DNA of 64,000 nucleotides from Lysinibacillus xylanilyticus (GTDB lineage Bacteria > Bacillota > Bacilli > Bacillales_A > Planococcaceae). Of this stretch, positions 44,769 to 54,455 are shown in pieces (position 1 is the first letter of the stretch; every line of letters begins with the position of its first letter). The stretch spans positions 2,230,037 through 2,294,036 of the forward strand of contig NZ_LFXJ01000005.1 in assembly GCF_001183605.1 (NCBI RefSeq), read 5' to 3'. Made by a program: the position numbers and the translations under genes. The notes under the pieces were generated by a model. That model was not told the origin of the DNA and made no database searches. It was given only the letters and a program-made list of their open reading frames with translations.

Positions 44769-45626
44769 ATGGAACTGCGAGATTTACAAATTTTCAAAAG
44801 TGTAGCAAATCATCAAAGTGTCAGCCGTGCTGCAAAAGAATTAAATTATGTACAATCCAATGTAACTGCACGTATTAAACTATTAGAAAAGGAGCTCAAA
44901 ACACCGCTTTTTTATCGTCATAGAAAAGGGATGACATTAAATCCAGAAGGGCGGAAAATGCTTGCTTACGTTAATAAAATTTTGCAGGATGTCGAGGAAA
45001 TGAAACAAGTCTTTTTAGATAGTGATACACCTACTGGTACATTAAAAATCGGTACAGTCGAAACAGTGAGTATATTACCAACCATTCTAGCGTCTTACTA
45101 TAAAGGGTATCCTAATGTCGACTTAACACTGCAAGCTGGTTTAACTGAGGAACTTATTAAAGAAGTAGCGGATCATCAATTAGATGGGGCTTTTATAACT
45201 GGACCGATTAAACATCCAGTTTTAGAACAATATGATGTATTTACCGAAAACCTCGTTCTCCTATCACAAAACAAATCCTTTCGTATAGAGGAATTTATGT
45301 CTACACCAATCCTTGTTTCTAATCAAGGTTGCGGATATCGTTCCAAGCTAGAACTCTGGCTCAAAGATGAAGGTTTACTACCAAAAAGAATCATGGAGTT
45401 TAATATATTAGAGACAATTTTAAAAAGTGTAGCAATAGGTCTTGGCGTTACACTTGTACCACAATCGGCTGCTGAACATCTTTCTACAACAGGCAAGGTT
45501 TATTGTCATCCAATTCCTAAAAAATACGGTACGATTTCAACCGTCTTTATTCGACGAAAAGATGCATATATGACAAATTCGATGGAATGTTTTTTAAAAA
45601 CAATTGCTGAGCATCACTATGTATAG
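44769..45626 (+). CDS. LysR family transcriptional regulator
   Basis: A 285-residue LysR protein. The winged helix is in residues 1-60 ([41 protein letters not shown]). The effector domain has [20 protein letters not shown] and [14 protein letters not shown]. The ATG at 44769 is preceded by AAGGAGG. It diverges from the EamA transporter gene across repeat C and probably controls it. Confidence 0.9.
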   Translation: MELRDLQIFKSVANHQSVSRAAKELNYVQSNVTARIKLLEKELKTPLFYRHRKGMTLNPEGRKMLAYVNKILQDVEEMKQVFLDSDTPTGTLKIGTVETVSILPTILASYYKGYPNVDLTLQAGLTEELIKEVADHQLDGAFITGPIKHPVLEQYDVFTENLVLLSQNKSFRIEEFMSTPILVSNQGCGYRSKLELWLKDEGLLPKRIMEFNILETILKSVAIGLGVTLVPQSAAEHLSTTGKVYCHPIPKKYGTISTVFIRRKDAYMTNSMECFLKTIAEHHYV

Positions 45627-45647
45627 GGTTATTTCTTTTTACCCGTG

Positions 45648-45790
45648 ATCCGTTGGGTTCTTTGGGACAACTGATGTTTGTTGCTGAGTTCTATTTCAGT
45701 AGGTGTTTGGACACACACTGAAATAGAACCCCATCTGCATTCATATTACCATCTTCAGAGGTGGAAACCTTCAATGTATGCAGATAAAAG
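45648..45790. repeat. Dispersed mosaic hairpin repeat, copy D (partial, decayed)
   Basis: Contains a clean hairpin GTTCTATTTCAGT...ACTGAAATAGAAC with GGTGTTTGGACAC at its tip, and ATCTTCAGAGGTGG near its end. A remnant ACAACTGATG...GTTG sits where copy C has its second structured insert. The 20-base palindrome is missing. Confidence 0.65.
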
Positions 45791-45845
45791 CTTTATATTA
45801 TAAATTTCCGACTTTCAAAGTACTATCTTTTATTGCTAGCAAAAA

Positions 45846-46832
45846 TTAAAGTTTCACTATCGTTCTACCTAGATGTTTGCCGTTCTTAACATCATTAATT
45901 GTTTTGGGTATTTCCTCAAGTGAAATTTCTCTGCTAAGTGTTGTTTTGGTAATATTCCATTCGTTGGCCATTTTAGTCCATATAGAGTCTCGTTCATCAA
46001 TAGGAACGGTCACTGAGTCAATTCCTAACAAATTAATACCCCTAAGAATTAATGGCAACACAGTTGTGGATAATTGTAGCCCTCCTGCATTTCCACATAG
46101 ACTCATACTTCCACTGTAATATAGCTGAGGAATAATTGCTGAAGCTACTTCACCACCCACAGTATCTAATACATAGTGATAGGTTTGTTTATTTAGTGGT
46201 TTATTGTTTTCTCCAAGCTCATCCGCTTGAATAATATTTGTTGCTCCTAGCGATTGAGCCACGGTAGCTTGGCTTTCTTTTCTAATTAAAGCGTTGATGT
46301 TTTTATAGCCAATTTGGGACAAAATTTTCAAGGCAATACTACCCACTCCACCTGTTGATCCTGTAACTAAAATATTTGGGTTTTTATCTGGCGACATTCC
46401 GTTTTTCTCTAATGCCATAATAGATAAAGCAGCAGTAAACCCAGCCGTTCCAAAAACCATTGCTTCTTTCAGTGATAAGCCTTCTGGTAACGGGACAATC
46501 CAATTTGCCGGAATTCTTGCGTATTCAGAGAAACCTCCAGTATGGCTCATTCCCATAGCAAATCCTGTCACGATTACTTTTTTACCTTTATGGAAACGAT
46601 TATCTGAGGAAGAAACAACCGTACCACTTAAATCGATCCCTGGAATCATTGGATAATTTCTAATGACACCACCTTTAGTTTGGACTGCCAACATATCTTT
46701 GTAATTTACTGATGAATAGGCTACCTTAATTACAACTTCTCCCTCGGATAAATCATTTATAGTTACATTCTCTAGTCCATACGATACTTCTCCATTATTT
46801 TCTTTAACAACGATAGCTTTAAATGAGTTCAT
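45846..46832 (-). CDS. YhdH/YhfP family quinone oxidoreductase (acrylyl-CoA reductase type)
   Basis: A 328-residue medium-chain reductase without zinc ligands. The N-terminal catalytic domain has SSVNYKDMLAVQ and PGIDLSGTVV. The NADPH-binding part has GTAGFTAALSIMALE and NILVTGSTGGVGSIALKIL near residue 150. Members reduce quinones, acrylyl-CoA or reactive aldehydes. A MarR gene diverges 113 bases away and is the likely regulator of a stress response. Confidence 0.9.
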   Translation of the reverse strand: MNSFKAIVVKENNGEVSYGLENVTINDLSEGEVVIKVAYSSVNYKDMLAVQTKGGVIRNYPMIPGIDLSGTVVSSSDNRFHKGKKVIVTGFAMGMSHTGGFSEYARIPANWIVPLPEGLSLKEAMVFGTAGFTAALSIMALEKNGMSPDKNPNILVTGSTGGVGSIALKILSQIGYKNINALIRKESQATVAQSLGATNIIQADELGENNKPLNKQTYHYVLDTVGGEVASAIIPQLYYSGSMSLCGNAGGLQLSTTVLPLILRGINLLGIDSVTVPIDERDSIWTKMANEWNITKTTLSREISLEEIPKTINDVKNGKHLGRTIVKL

Positions 46833-46876
46833 AGAAACTTCTCCTTTAAAATTCTGTCCAAAAATAGTTTTGGTGC

Positions 46877-46888
46877 AGAAATATTTCT
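46877..46888. promoter_or_regulatory. Candidate MarR operator
   Basis: AGAAATATTTCT is a perfect 12-base dyad in the divergent region between the reductase gene and the MarR gene. Position and symmetry fit a MarR dimer. Confidence 0.45.
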
Positions 46889-46945
46889 ATTCAGAAGTTA
46901 TCATGTTAATATTAAAATTGTCAATAAAGAAATGAGGAGATTTTT

Positions 46946-47368
46946 TTGATACAAAATGAATGTATGAATTTTTTACTTAGTGTGTCACAACATAAAGTAT
47001 TTAAATATTTTAGTAAGGTATTAGAGGAATTTGATGTAACACCAGCACAATATGGAGTGCTAAACTGCTTGTGGCAAGAGGGACAAATCACTCCAAAAAG
47101 AATCGGTGAATTATTACATCTTGAGGCATCCACAGTCTCCGGTATTTTAGACAAAATGCAAAAATTGAACTTAATTGAAAGAGAAATAGATCCAAATAAT
47201 AGGAGAGTGGTTTTGGTAACATGTACAGAGAAGGGGGAAAATCTACGTCCCAAAATTGAAGTAGCAACAGGCAAAATGAATGAAGTTGTTTTAGGTAACC
47301 TCTCTATTCCGGATCAAAAAATATTAAAAGAAGCATTACAAACAATCATCAATACAGATTTTTCATAG
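46946..47368 (+). CDS. MarR family transcriptional regulator
   Basis: A 140-residue winged-helix regulator. The recognition region is ITPKRIGELLHLEASTVSGILDKMQKLNLIEREIDPNNRRVVLV (about residues 50-95), which is the standard MarR helix and wing. The C-terminal helix forms the dimer. It begins with TTG, six bases after GAGGAG. It diverges from the YhdH-like gene. Confidence 0.92.
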   Translation: MIQNECMNFLLSVSQHKVFKYFSKVLEEFDVTPAQYGVLNCLWQEGQITPKRIGELLHLEASTVSGILDKMQKLNLIEREIDPNNRRVVLVTCTEKGENLRPKIEVATGKMNEVVLGNLSIPDQKILKEALQTIINTDFS

Positions 47369-47735
47369 TATTTAATCGGGAGCATTTTGATCCAAAGTAA
47401 TAATTCATTAATGAATTGATTGTTATTAAAAAATCTAAAAAGCTTGTCTTGATTAAAAAATTTAAATCAAAACACACTCTTATTAAAGATAGATTAACTT
47501 CCAGCTAAGTTCTTAATTCTTCAACAAAGTTTATTTTTGGAGTGTTTTACATCCCAAGCAACCCGTCAAAGTGATAATAGAAAAGAGCAATAGCTATTCT
47601 TTATATACGATATTATTACGAATAATAAATAAAGCTGTTTAATTTTCAGTTAAACAGCTTCTAGCAGTCTAAGCCAGGCTTTTTAAAAGTGCTTGCCGTG
47701 TCTTGTGATTGCATATTTTTTACCTATTATGAACT
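47369..47735. other. Gene-free stretch with terminator
   Basis: AT-rich. A hairpin AAGCTGTTTAA/TTAAACAGCTT at 47632-47660 would end the minus-strand VOC gene. I see no other coding or RNA feature. Confidence 0.6.
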
Positions 47736-48131
47736 CTATTTTGCATTTTTGTCGGGTTGATGAATTCCGAATATATTTCCTTCGGTATCAATATAGTACC
47801 CTTGCCACGCCATTCCTGGAAGAGCATATTTCGGCATCGCAACCGTGCCGCCATTCTCAAGAATTTTAGCTTCCGTTACATCGTAATTTTCCACACCCAT
47901 TGTACAAGCAAATCCATTTAAAGCTTGGTTTGGTTCCGGAGAAGCACCTTGACGTTGCATTAAAGCACCATCGATACCATGCTCGTCTTCATTGCCAGTC
48001 ACTGCTCCAAAGTAAGGCATTCCTGCATACTCACTCCAATCGTGAAATGACCATCCGAATACCTCTCCATAAAAATTCTTTGCACGTTCCATGTCACTTA
48101 CATGAATTTCAAAATGAACTAATCTTCCCAT
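47736..48131 (-). CDS. VOC family protein
   Basis: A 131-residue vicinal-oxygen-chelate (glyoxalase-fold) protein. It opens RLVHFEIHVSDMERAKNFYGEVFGWSFHDW and ends YYIDTEGNIFGIHQP, the paired half-domains of the fold. His7 and a later Glu could bind metal. Function is unpredictable; homologues include dioxygenases and antibiotic-binding proteins. The start has GGAGG nearby and it stands alone. Confidence 0.88.
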   Translation of the reverse strand: MGRLVHFEIHVSDMERAKNFYGEVFGWSFHDWSEYAGMPYFGAVTGNEDEHGIDGALMQRQGASPEPNQALNGFACTMGVENYDVTEAKILENGGTVAMPKYALPGMAWQGYYIDTEGNIFGIHQPDKNAK

Positions 48132-48489
48132 GATATCCTCCTCGTTTTAAAGCGAAATCTTACTTGAATAAATCTGTGTTTAACTACAATTACTATAAAA
48201 TATTATTATGTGAAAGGGAATTTATTTGTATGCTTTATTGACTAAATAACCCCACCTCAACATAAGAACATTTGTTTCCATTCTATCACAACGTCGTCGG
48301 TTTTGACAATCGTCGGTATTACGAAATTTTTCAGACACTCTACCGGTTATTTTCTGAATGAACAAATCTCATTAGCTCAAATTATAGGAATCGTGGCTGT
48401 TACTTAATAAAGGTTGAATACTACAAGTGAAAAATTATTTTATAAAATCGAGAATAAGCATAACTAATGCTTGTTTCCGATTTTTATTG
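48132..48489. other. Gene-free stretch
   Basis: About 360 AT-rich bases between two minus-strand genes. I see no gene, and no terminator stronger than short AT hairpins. Confidence 0.5.
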
Positions 48490-49374
48490 TTAATTTATAG
48501 CGTTTAAATGATTTTTTAAATACTGAATAAATGGATGCTCTTCTAAATCTGATTTGCGTGTACATATAAATAAACTTTGCTGAATATCTGCCTGTTCAAC
48601 ATACACCCGAGCTAGTTTCCTATTTGTTATACTTTCCGTTACACTGTAGGATGGCGCTAAAGTCATACCGTACCCTGCTTCCACTACTTTAATCGATTCA
48701 TGTAAGCCCTGCATTTGAAGTCCTAATTTAGGTAATGGACCGTTTAACGTGTAAAAAACGGCCTCCAATAAATCTAGTGTTGAGCTACCACGTTCCCGAT
48801 AAATAAATTCCTCTTTCGATAATTCATAAATGGAAACAGTTTGATTTGCCAAAGAATGTGATGGGTGAACAACAAACCAAAACGGGATATCTAATATTTT
48901 TTCAAACTGTAAATCAGGGTGACCAATTTTATTTTGCACGACGAAACCAAGATCTACTTCATAACTCATGACTTGCTCTTCCACAGATTTTACATTACCT
49001 AACGACACCAAAAATTCAATGTGAGGATTCGCAAGCTTATACGCTGCTATAATAGGCGGGAGTATATAGTTTATTGGTATATAGGAAGAAGCAATATGTA
49101 TTTTTTCTTCCTTCGCTAAAAATTTACCGAGCTTTTCATCAATTTGTGCTTCTAAATAAAATAAACGCATTCCCTGCTCATACAAAAACTTCCCCTCAGG
49201 AGTTAATTGAATGCCACGTCCTTTCCCTTCTATCAATTTTGCCCCTATTTCGCTCTCTAATTTCCGAATTTGAATAGTGACAGCTGGTTGGCTAAGAAGC
49301 ATTTTATTTGCTGCTGCGGTAATTCCTCCAAGCTTTGCTACATTCGTAAAAATCCTTAACGCATGCAAATTCAT
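48490..49374 (-). CDS. LysR family transcriptional regulator
   Basis: A 294-residue LysR regulator. The HTH is LHALRIFTNVAKLGGITAAANKMLLSQPAVTIQIRKLESEIG (about residues 2-45) and the effector domain begins IHIASSYIPINYILPP. The ATG at 49374 is preferred over GTG at 49383, which would touch the AAAGG site. It diverges from the TauE/SafE gene by about 100 bases and is likely to control that exporter. Confidence 0.9.
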   Translation of the reverse strand: MNLHALRIFTNVAKLGGITAAANKMLLSQPAVTIQIRKLESEIGAKLIEGKGRGIQLTPEGKFLYEQGMRLFYLEAQIDEKLGKFLAKEEKIHIASSYIPINYILPPIIAAYKLANPHIEFLVSLGNVKSVEEQVMSYEVDLGFVVQNKIGHPDLQFEKILDIPFWFVVHPSHSLANQTVSIYELSKEEFIYRERGSSTLDLLEAVFYTLNGPLPKLGLQMQGLHESIKVVEAGYGMTLAPSYSVTESITNRKLARVYVEQADIQQSLFICTRKSDLEEHPFIQYLKNHLNAIN

Positions 49375-49478
49375 TTCATTCACACCTTTCTATCCATAAA
49401 TAATATTTATGAATAAGCAATTTATATATATTTGTTTTATGTATTATTTAGCAGTATTTTAGGTATAGAGGTGATTTG

Positions 49479-50246
49479 ATGGAAATTTTACTACATGAAT
49501 GGTTATCAGTAAATGGATTTATTTTATTTACAATTGGCTTACTCGCAGCAGTTATTGGTGTTCTTTTCGGCGCTGCAGGCTTCGTTTTGTTACCCGCAAT
49601 GTTACTTATTGGCATTCCGATTCATGCAACCGTAGCAGTTAATAAATTTGCGACCGGAATTTCAGCTCTATCAAATGTCGTATCATTTTTAATTAAAGGG
49701 CATTTATCGTTAAAAAAATTTACACCTTTAATTATGATTTCTAGTTTAGGAGGTGTATTGGGCGCATTTTTAGCCACTCGATTATCGGAACAAGTCATGA
49801 ATGCGGTAGCTTGTGTCTTCTTAATTTTCGCATTTTTCATTGTACTTAGCAGTAATAAATTTATGGTAAAGGATATTAAAGAGACAGAGGAACTACCAAT
49901 TAATAAACTCATACCGTTTGCGGTTTCAATATATGACGGTGGTTTTGGACCAGGCTCAGCACTTATGAATGTAACCTATCATCTTAAAAAGCAATATACC
50001 TATATAAAAGCGGTTGAGTTAACAAGAATTATTACGTTTTCAAGTTGTACAGGTGCATTTCTCTTTTACTACTTTACGGGCATTGTTAATTGGGGAATCG
50101 CCATTCCTGTTTCAATTGGCTCTATCGTTGGCTCGTTCTTAGGCTTAAAGATAATTCCTTATATCAAAACAAAGTGGATCCAAATTTTATTACCAATCAT
50201 TTTTTTCTTGTTAATTGTTCAGGTCGTATCGGATTTATTGATATAA
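49479..50246 (+). CDS. TauE/SafE family anion exporter
   Basis: A 255-residue membrane protein with eight helices. The two family repeats are seen as GVLFGAAGFVLLPAMLLIGIP...ATVAVNKFATGISAL and SIYDGGFGPGSALMNVTYHL. The family moves sulfite, sulfoacetate and other small organosulfur anions. The ATG at 49479 follows AGAGGTG; a TTG just before is less likely. Control by the divergent LysR protein is inferred. Confidence 0.88.
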   Translation: MEILLHEWLSVNGFILFTIGLLAAVIGVLFGAAGFVLLPAMLLIGIPIHATVAVNKFATGISALSNVVSFLIKGHLSLKKFTPLIMISSLGGVLGAFLATRLSEQVMNAVACVFLIFAFFIVLSSNKFMVKDIKETEELPINKLIPFAVSIYDGGFGPGSALMNVTYHLKKQYTYIKAVELTRIITFSSCTGAFLFYYFTGIVNWGIAIPVSIGSIVGSFLGLKIIPYIKTKWIQILLPIIFFLLIVQVVSDLLI

Positions 50247-50321
50247 CATAACACAAAAAAATAAAAAGCTAGATTTGGAAAATGAAATATTCTCCAAATC
50301 TACTTTTCTATTGAAAACAGA

Positions 50322-51434
50322 CTATATTTTTAACTCTTTTATCCCTGCTTTTAATGTGTCTGCATCTATTTTTAATGTTCTCCAGCTGTCTTTAGCTGAT
50401 TTCAAGTTAGGTAGTAAAAATTTGAATTTATTTTGTTCCGCTTTTTCAGATGCATTCTCGATATGTCTCAGTACTCCTGAATATTGAGAGTCTAAATCAT
50501 TCCATTGTGCAGACATAAAAGTAAGAGCATTAATAGCATCATCGAGTGCATTGTACATCTCACTAATATTACTATGTGCAATTCCAACTACACGATTTAA
50601 TGTGGTTTTATAATCAACCGTCTGATTTAATTGTGCTAATAACGGTTCTAATTGACCTAGTTGGTCTCTAGCTATCCCCAGCATGATACCACCAGCAATC
50701 CAAGTAGGAATAGAGGGCACAAACACTGTTATTAATCCATCAGACTCTAATTTTTTATAATAGTTTACTGATTCTAAAATTTCATTTAGTCGCTTTTGAT
50801 CATCCTCAACTGCAACCCCTTGGTTTTTTAAAATCGACTGTAAAAGATCTTTGTTACTGCCGAACGCTCTTACATCTTGTCCAATAACATTTCTTAATTT
50901 AGTTAATTCTTCTATTAATTGTTGTGCATATTTTTGATTTTGTTGAATTTCTTCTCGTAAATCTGTTATTCCTTCTATTAATGTCTCTCCATCTCCTGTA
51001 TTAATGGCCTCTACAATTATGTCATAATAATTTTCGAATTTTGTATCGTATTCAATAATACCTGTCAATGTATCTATCAGCTGTTTTTTTACTTTTGTAT
51101 CCCATGTAAGGGCATGTGATCTTGCATCCTTTTGATCCTGTACAATTTTACCAGGTAAATCTGGATAACCCTTAATATTAATCCCTTCAAAGTTGACATC
51201 TGGATTCTTTATTAACATATAAGAATAGGCATTCATAGATTTTGCAAAAAGCCCCGCCTTTTGCAAAGTTTCTCTCATCTTCGCTTCATTTGCTGAAAGA
51301 GATGTATCACTATTGTTAGTTTGTTCAATCTTACTTGTCTCTGCAAATGCTGCTATTGGAGAGATTACAGAAGTCGTTGTCAAGGTTAAAAGCGTCGATA
51401 CAGCGAGTACTTTGTAAAGAGATTTTTTTTTCAT
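50322..51434 (-). CDS. Hbl/Nhe family pore-forming toxin subunit, third gene
   Basis: A 370-residue secreted protein. The signal peptide ends in AFA near residue 31. The helical-bundle toxin domain runs through MNAYSYMLIKNPDVNFEGI, IIVEAINTGDGETLIEGI and the heptad C-terminus. One hydrophobic hairpin (IPTWIAGGIMLGIA, near residue 245) is the membrane-entering tongue of the HBL/NheC type. It is the last of three adjacent toxin genes transcribed together and has its own GGAGG. Partner proteins are needed for activity in this family. Confidence 0.88.
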   Translation of the reverse strand: MKKKSLYKVLAVSTLLTLTTTSVISPIAAFAETSKIEQTNNSDTSLSANEAKMRETLQKAGLFAKSMNAYSYMLIKNPDVNFEGINIKGYPDLPGKIVQDQKDARSHALTWDTKVKKQLIDTLTGIIEYDTKFENYYDIIVEAINTGDGETLIEGITDLREEIQQNQKYAQQLIEELTKLRNVIGQDVRAFGSNKDLLQSILKNQGVAVEDDQKRLNEILESVNYYKKLESDGLITVFVPSIPTWIAGGIMLGIARDQLGQLEPLLAQLNQTVDYKTTLNRVVGIAHSNISEMYNALDDAINALTFMSAQWNDLDSQYSGVLRHIENASEKAEQNKFKFLLPNLKSAKDSWRTLKIDADTLKAGIKELKI

Positions 51435-51457
51435 TTTATATTCCTCCTATCTTTATT

Positions 51458-52690
51458 TCAATTCTTTTCTTCTTGTTTAAAGGCAATGTCTTTTGCAATA
51501 AATTCTGCATCTTGATGAATGTCATTCCAACTCTGTTTAGCAGCTTTTAAATCATCAGGTATTAAAGAGAGCTTATGTTCTTGCATTTGATCGATATTAT
51601 CATATAAATCTTTATAATTTGCCCCCATTGTATTCCATTGTTGCTGAATATTCGTCAGAGACATTATCGCTTGGTCCACTGTTTGATACAGATATGTCAA
51701 AGTGTCTTTGGCGTTAGCAAGTGCTATAACTGCCTGATTAGCAGAATCGGCTTTCATCGTTAATTCTCCGATTTTATTAGAAATTTCGTTATAGGAGTTC
51801 ATATGATTAGATGCCGTAATACCTGCTGCTGTTCCTAAACCAATACCAGCTGACCCTAGAACCGCAAGGCCGCCTACAACAGCCGGTGTCGCTGTTCCGC
51901 CAGTCACAACAATGACCACCCCTCCTGCAATAGTTCCAATAACTAAAACAGCTGCTCCCAATCCACCACCAATTGACCATGCTAATACATCGTCAAAATG
52001 TGCCTTTTGAGTGGAGCGTAGATTTTCAATTTCAGCTTGAAGTTGTGGAATTAATGCTTGTTTTCCAGCTAATATTGCCGTTAATCCACCTTTCCCATCT
52101 GGACCACCAATATTATTTTTAAAATCTATAGTATTTGTATACAGTTTTGTTTTGAAGGATTCCAACATTTTAATTACTTCTGTAACTTCTTTTGAATTTG
52201 TATTAATTGTACTGATTAAATCACCTATACCTTCTTTTAAGCCTTCCTTATCTTTCTTTTGTACAGTGTCTATTAATGTGTCGTAATAGTTATTAAATTG
52301 TTCATCATAATTTACAATATTACGTGCTGTCTTTTGAATTTTTGGCTTCGCCGTATCTAACCAATAATTCGCATGGATTCGAGACAGTTCCTGATTAAGA
52401 AGAATATTTTTGATTAATTCTCCCCCTTCTGACCCTAAATCAATATTGGATAGATTTACATTCGGCTGTTTAATCATTGTTTTTGCGTACAAATCCATTA
52501 CAAGAATATGAGATCCTGTTTCAGCTAACGCTTTTTTTAGTCCTTCAGGTCCTAATGCATAATAATTTCCTATTTTCTGTTCCTGAGTGATCTGTTCTTG
52601 CGCAAGTGCATGAATAGTGCTACTGTTAGTTGCAGTTATAACTGTTGCCAAAGTTGCCACTGTTAATATTTTGAACGGTAATTTCTTCAT
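51458..52690 (-). CDS. Hbl/Nhe family pore-forming toxin subunit, second gene
   Basis: A 410-residue secreted protein with signal peptide ending near residue 30 (HALA). The middle holds two long hydrophobic stretches in AWSIGGGLGAAVLVIG...VVIVVTGGTATPAVVGGL (about residues 235-285), the transmembrane hairpin of NheB/HblD-type subunits. Amphipathic helices flank it. The ATG at 52690 is preferred, nine bases after GGAGG. It lies 53 bases after the first toxin gene. Confidence 0.9.
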   Translation of the reverse strand: MKKLPFKILTVATLATVITATNSSTIHALAQEQITQEQKIGNYYALGPEGLKKALAETGSHILVMDLYAKTMIKQPNVNLSNIDLGSEGGELIKNILLNQELSRIHANYWLDTAKPKIQKTARNIVNYDEQFNNYYDTLIDTVQKKDKEGLKEGIGDLISTINTNSKEVTEVIKMLESFKTKLYTNTIDFKNNIGGPDGKGGLTAILAGKQALIPQLQAEIENLRSTQKAHFDDVLAWSIGGGLGAAVLVIGTIAGGVVIVVTGGTATPAVVGGLAVLGSAGIGLGTAAGITASNHMNSYNEISNKIGELTMKADSANQAVIALANAKDTLTYLYQTVDQAIMSLTNIQQQWNTMGANYKDLYDNIDQMQEHKLSLIPDDLKAAKQSWNDIHQDAEFIAKDIAFKQEEKN

Positions 52691-52743
52691 ATCCAATCTC
52701 CTCCCAAACTTCCACAGTTTTTTGCGATTTCATTTTTTGAATA

Positions 52744-54057
52744 TTAAAATTTCTCAACTTGTTCCTCTAGTTGACTTATTACATTTTTTAATCGTCTTAA
52801 TGTATCTTTTTGAGTCGTATTGTCAGTAGTATCAGCACTTAATTTGGTGATACTATTTTTTATTAAATTCAAATCTTCTTTATAGCGTTTCAATAGGTCA
52901 AGTTCTACATCTACTTGGCTAGCAAAAGTATGTAAATCATGTTGCATAAGAAGAAGCATTGATTGTTGTAAATCTGCTATCGTTAGTTTCGTTGTCAAAT
53001 CATATAATTTTTGATTTTGCTGCTCTAAATCATCTAAATGTGCCCGTTGTTCTGCCTTTAAATTATTTACTTCAGCGAAGGTACTATATGTTTTTTTGAT
53101 TCTTTCTGGGTCAATTGCTTTCATAAGGTCATACTCTTTCGCTTTTGTAGCTGCAGCTGCAGCAATTTCACCTTTTTTATTTTTCTCGATTGCTTCACGA
53201 GCTTCTTTTTTAGCAGCTTCAATCTCTAAAGCAGATTTACCATTTTCTTTTGCTTCTTGCTCTGCTTTTTCCTCTGCTTCTAAAATAGATTTATTAATTT
53301 CTTTTCCTTTGTTATACGCTACTGCTGCTGTTTGAGCAGCTGGTTCGATAATATCTTTTGCAAGACTATAAATCTCTTGGAATATTTTAAGTCCTTGTAC
53401 ATTTAAAGCCCCTGGTAGAAATGCTATTTGCTGCAAATCATTTTGAATTAATTTTTTAGTAGCTAGTAATTCATCTTTTAACTTGTCTATCTTCCCTGTT
53501 CCCTCTAAACTTAGAACTTCCTGAGCTTTTGTCACATCTGTATCGAGATCTTTCAGTTTTTTATCAAGCTGTGATTTAAGTTCTGTTAATTCATTAATCT
53601 GAAGTTGCACACTTTCTTGATTAGTCATAGCCATTTCTTGAAGGACTTCTAATCTATCCAAAAAACCTTCTTTATCGTCCACATTATCTACATATCCTTT
53701 TAATGTTGGATAATAGTTATTAAATTTAGTAGCAAAACCTTTACTTTTTGAATTTATTAGAATTAACTTCGGATAATGTTCCGATGACCATTCTTTCATA
53801 TCTTGTTTTATTAGAAATTGCTCTGTATTTAAAGCTGGTACTTCCTGTAGCTGTACATTAGGGTTAATTAAAGCCTGGTCTATATACATTTGAATCAATT
53901 TTGACTGTGCACCTAATTTTCTTAAAGATGAGGAAATAGCTATGTTCTCTTCTTGAATTTCTGCTTGAGCTATAGGCGTTGTAAAAGTATGTAAAGGAAT
54001 AGCCCCCGTAGTTAAAATAGACGTCATCATTAATCCTGTAATAATTTTCTTTTTCAT
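52744..54057 (-). CDS. Hbl/Nhe family pore-forming toxin subunit, first gene
   Basis: A 437-residue secreted protein (signal peptide ending AQA near residue 32). The helical-bundle toxin family is shown by YIDQALINPNVQLQEVPAL and FATKFNNYYPTLKGYVDNV. Instead of a membrane hairpin it has a long charged helical insert (EAEEKAEQEAKENGKSALEIEAAKKEA, about residues 255-300). It thus resembles the soluble A/L2 component that completes the pore. It is the first gene of the operon, with GGAGG before the ATG and a long inverted repeat 108 bases upstream. Confidence 0.88.
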   Translation of the reverse strand: MKKKIITGLMMTSILTTGAIPLHTFTTPIAQAEIQEENIAISSSLRKLGAQSKLIQMYIDQALINPNVQLQEVPALNTEQFLIKQDMKEWSSEHYPKLILINSKSKGFATKFNNYYPTLKGYVDNVDDKEGFLDRLEVLQEMAMTNQESVQLQINELTELKSQLDKKLKDLDTDVTKAQEVLSLEGTGKIDKLKDELLATKKLIQNDLQQIAFLPGALNVQGLKIFQEIYSLAKDIIEPAAQTAAVAYNKGKEINKSILEAEEKAEQEAKENGKSALEIEAAKKEAREAIEKNKKGEIAAAAATKAKEYDLMKAIDPERIKKTYSTFAEVNNLKAEQRAHLDDLEQQNQKLYDLTTKLTIADLQQSMLLLMQHDLHTFASQVDVELDLLKRYKEDLNLIKNSITKLSADTTDNTTQKDTLRRLKNVISQLEEQVEKF

Positions 54058-54164
54058 TTTGTTTACCTCCTTATACTTATAGTTTTAGGAAAGATTTGTT
54101 CCAGAACTATTTTTACTTTCCTGTAATGTAAATTTTAGGTACAGTCACATTTTTTAGCAAATTG
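54058..54164 (-). promoter_or_regulatory. Leader of the toxin operon
   Basis: The 107 bases before the first toxin gene carry its ribosome site (AAGGAGG) and are otherwise AT-rich. No PlcR-type box (TATGNA...TNCATA) was found here or further upstream. Confidence 0.4.
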
Positions 54165-54210
54165 CAGCGAAAATAAACTATTTTAAGTGCAAAATAGCTT
54201 ATTTTCACTG
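54165..54210. promoter_or_regulatory. Long inverted repeat upstream of the toxin operon
   Basis: Two 20-base arms beginning CAGCGAAAATAA and ending TTATTTTCACTG are complementary at 18 of 20 positions and separated by AAGTGC. No T run follows on either strand, so it does not look like a terminator. It could be a protein-binding dyad or an RNA stem in the toxin leader. Confidence 0.6.
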
Positions 54211-54455
54211 TATTTTTAATTTTAAAATTGATTAATATGAACAAAACAAAAACGAAAATGTCATAATATGGTGGGGAATAGCAGATTGAAGTTGCAATAT
54301 TGACATATTTTTATCAATGAAATAGAAAATAAATCTTCTAAATTTAGACATATTGATCCTGTTAGAAAGGACATGTATTATTGTGATAAAAAGGCAAAAC
54401 GAATACTTTCGTTGGAATATTTTATTAATGGAAAGCTTTCCATTCCTTTAAAACT

